A stretch of 64,000 nt of DNA, taken from assembly GCA_016125165.1 (NCBI GenBank), contig WGMH01000001.1, positions 434,001 to 498,000 of the forward strand, written 5' to 3'. Each line of letters starts with the position of its first letter. Position 1 is the stretch's first letter. Origin of the DNA: Alphaproteobacteria bacterium. GTDB lineage: Bacteria; Pseudomonadota; Alphaproteobacteria; Micropepsales; Micropepsaceae. Positions 62,884 through 64,000 of the stretch are shown piece by piece. The notes beneath the pieces were generated by a model. The model had not been told where the DNA came from, searched no databases, and saw nothing but the letters and a program-made list of their open reading frames with translations. Position numbers and translations under genes: made by a program.

Positions 62884-62918
62884 AAATTCCTGAAGCCCTT
62901 CGGGCAAGGAAAAGGATC

Positions 62919-64000
62919 ATGCAGACCACCACGAAACGCCGAGACGCACAGCCGGTCCTGATGACGATGCTGGCGCTTTCGATGCTGCTGGCTTCGCTCG
63001 GCACCAGCATCGCCAACATCGCACTCCCCAACATGGCAAGCGCCTTTTCCGCGCCGTTCCACGAGGTTCAGGCCGTTGTCATTGCCTATCTCGCGGCGAT
63101 GACCATATCGACGGTGTTTGCCGGAAGGCTGGGCGACCGGTTTGGACTAAGGCGCATGCATCTTTTCGGCCTCGCCCTGTTTGCGGCCGCGTCGCTGTTG
63201 TGCGCGGTTGCCCCCGATCTTTGGTGTCTTGTCGGCGCGCGGCTGTTGCAGGGCGCAGGCGCCGCCTTCCTCATGACCCTGTCGATGGCGCTGGTGCGCG
63301 AGACCACAAGCGATCAGCGGATAGGCCGGGCCATGGGACTTCTTGGCACGATGTCGGCGCTTGGCACCGCGCTGGGGCCGACATTGGGCGGCGTGATCCT
63401 CCCGACGATGGGCTGGCAGGGCATTTTTCTGGCGCAGTTTCCGCCGGCGCTCGCGGCCCTGCTCCTGGCGTTCGTTTCGCTGCCGAGGGATGACGCGAAG
63501 GCGCATGGTGCCGCGCAAAAACTGCGCGCGGCATTTCAATGGAGCCTTGCGCCAAATCTCATCGTCAATCTGCTTGTCGCCGCCGTGATGATGACCACGC
63601 TTGTCGTCGGACCGTTCTATCTCGGAACGGGACTTGGCCTTAGCGAGATGATGGTCGGACTTGTCATGGCGGTCGGGCCCATCATCTCCATCTTCGGTGG
63701 CGTGCCTGCCGGACGCGCGGTCGATTCCTGGAGTGCGCGAAGGGTGCTAGCAGCAGGGCTCATTCTGCTCGCGCTTGGCGCACTGCTGCTCGCGATTCTT
63801 CCTGTCTTGACGGGCGTGGCGGGCTACGCGGTTGCAATCATGATCCTGACGCCGGGCTATCAGCTCTTTCAGGCAGCCAACAACACCATCACCCTCGCCG
63901 ATGTTCCGAAGGAACAGCGCGGGACGACATCGGGTCTGCTCGCGCTGTCGCGCAACCTCGGCCTGATCGGCGGCGCATCGGTCATGGGCGCGATTTTCAT
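62919..64000 (+). CDS. MFS transporter, N-terminal part (runs off the window)
   Basis: About 360 residues are visible, starting at ATG 62919 with AAGGA. The first helices include LALSMLLASLGTSIANIALP, AVVIAYLAAMTISTVFAG, and the loop 2-3 motif GRLGDRFGLRRMHLFG. SMALVRETTSDQRIGRAMGL, GTALGPTLGGVILPTMGWQG and LGLSEMMVGLVMAVGPIIS follow. These are typical of drug:H+ antiporters of the DHA2/EmrB type. The C-terminus is outside the window. It is under the MerR-type promoter, so it is probably an inducible efflux pump. Confidence 0.92.
   Translation, partial: MQTTTKRRDAQPVLMTMLALSMLLASLGTSIANIALPNMASAFSAPFHEVQAVVIAYLAAMTISTVFAGRLGDRFGLRRMHLFGLALFAAASLLCAVAPDLWCLVGARLLQGAGAAFLMTLSMALVRETTSDQRIGRAMGLLGTMSALGTALGPTLGGVILPTMGWQGIFLAQFPPALAALLLAFVSLPRDDAKAHGAAQKLRAAFQWSLAPNLIVNLLVAAVMMTTLVVGPFYLGTGLGLSEMMVGLVMAVGPIISIFGGVPAGRAVDSWSARRVLAAGLILLALGALLLAILPVLTGVAGYAVAIMILTPGYQLFQAANNTITLADVPKEQRGTTSGLLALSRNLGLIGGASVMGAIF

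Overview
The window is GC-rich, densely coded chromosomal DNA from an alphaproteobacterium. The evidence is a very large (about 180 kDa class) NAD-glutamate dehydrogenase, an F1-ATPase inhibitor zeta subunit (DUF1476), a small-type purL with separate purS and purQ, a 2-oxoglutarate dehydrogenase/succinyl-CoA synthetase cluster that also carries a MAPEG gene and lpdA, a zinc-ligand-free rpsD, and a TTAA-N7-TTAA motif of the CtrA type. I cannot fix the genus. No rRNA, phage, insertion sequence, CRISPR array or integrated element was recognised. It reads as core chromosome with scattered accessory genes.

Left part (1-22345): the 5' end of aconitase (acnA, minus), a crotonase-fold enzyme with substituted catalytic glutamates, a cupin/exonuclease pair, NAD-glutamate dehydrogenase, a haem-motif lipoprotein, an SDR dehydrogenase, a YkvA-MmcQ pair, a tandem PilZ protein, an OmpA-type lipoprotein, a GMC oxidoreductase, an Ala-rich coiled-coil lipoprotein, a PAS_5 protein, a rhomboid protease and a secreted protein built on an uninterrupted array of six-residue repeats.

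Central TCA block (22475-32884): sucC, CPBP protease, sucD, small OmpA-like lipoprotein, (a 49-residue membrane protein on the other strand), sucA, FkbM methyltransferase, sucB, MAPEG protein, lpdA. The 2-oxoglutarate dehydrogenase and succinyl-CoA synthetase genes are all present. A protease gene is inserted between sucC and sucD, and a methyltransferase gene overlaps both sucA and sucB, so accessory membrane or envelope functions are co-expressed with two TCA enzymes.

Middle part (33051-46312): a DUF3089 hydrolase, a Tat-exported membrane dipeptidase, an aldolase/VOC/GFA run, a 25-codon reading frame behind a perfect 14-base Shine-Dalgarno sequence, a MocR-like regulator lacking its PLP lysine, a large TonB-dependent receptor, an aldo/keto reductase, tRNA-Leu(TAA), a TPR protein, and rpsD with a strong promoter, a hairpin leader and a terminator.

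Right part (46331-64000): a GST, a nitroreductase-like Tat protein, the Grx4-BolA iron-sulfur pair, a second FkbM methyltransferase, the purine genes purC, (secreted 112-residue protein), purS, purQ, purL (minus), ATPase inhibitor zeta plus a small cytochrome c, a LytTR membrane regulator divergent from a PQQ dehydrogenase, a cytochrome P450, a WbpM/CapD-type nucleotide-sugar dehydratase, and a MerR regulator divergent from an MFS exporter. The exporter promoter has the 19-base spacer and spacer dyad typical of MerR control.

The most distinctive items are the hexapeptide-repeat surface protein, the accessory genes coupled into the suc cluster, the tiny reading frame with an ideal ribosome-binding site, several hairpins that overlap start or stop codons, and enzymes or regulators whose catalytic residues have been replaced.
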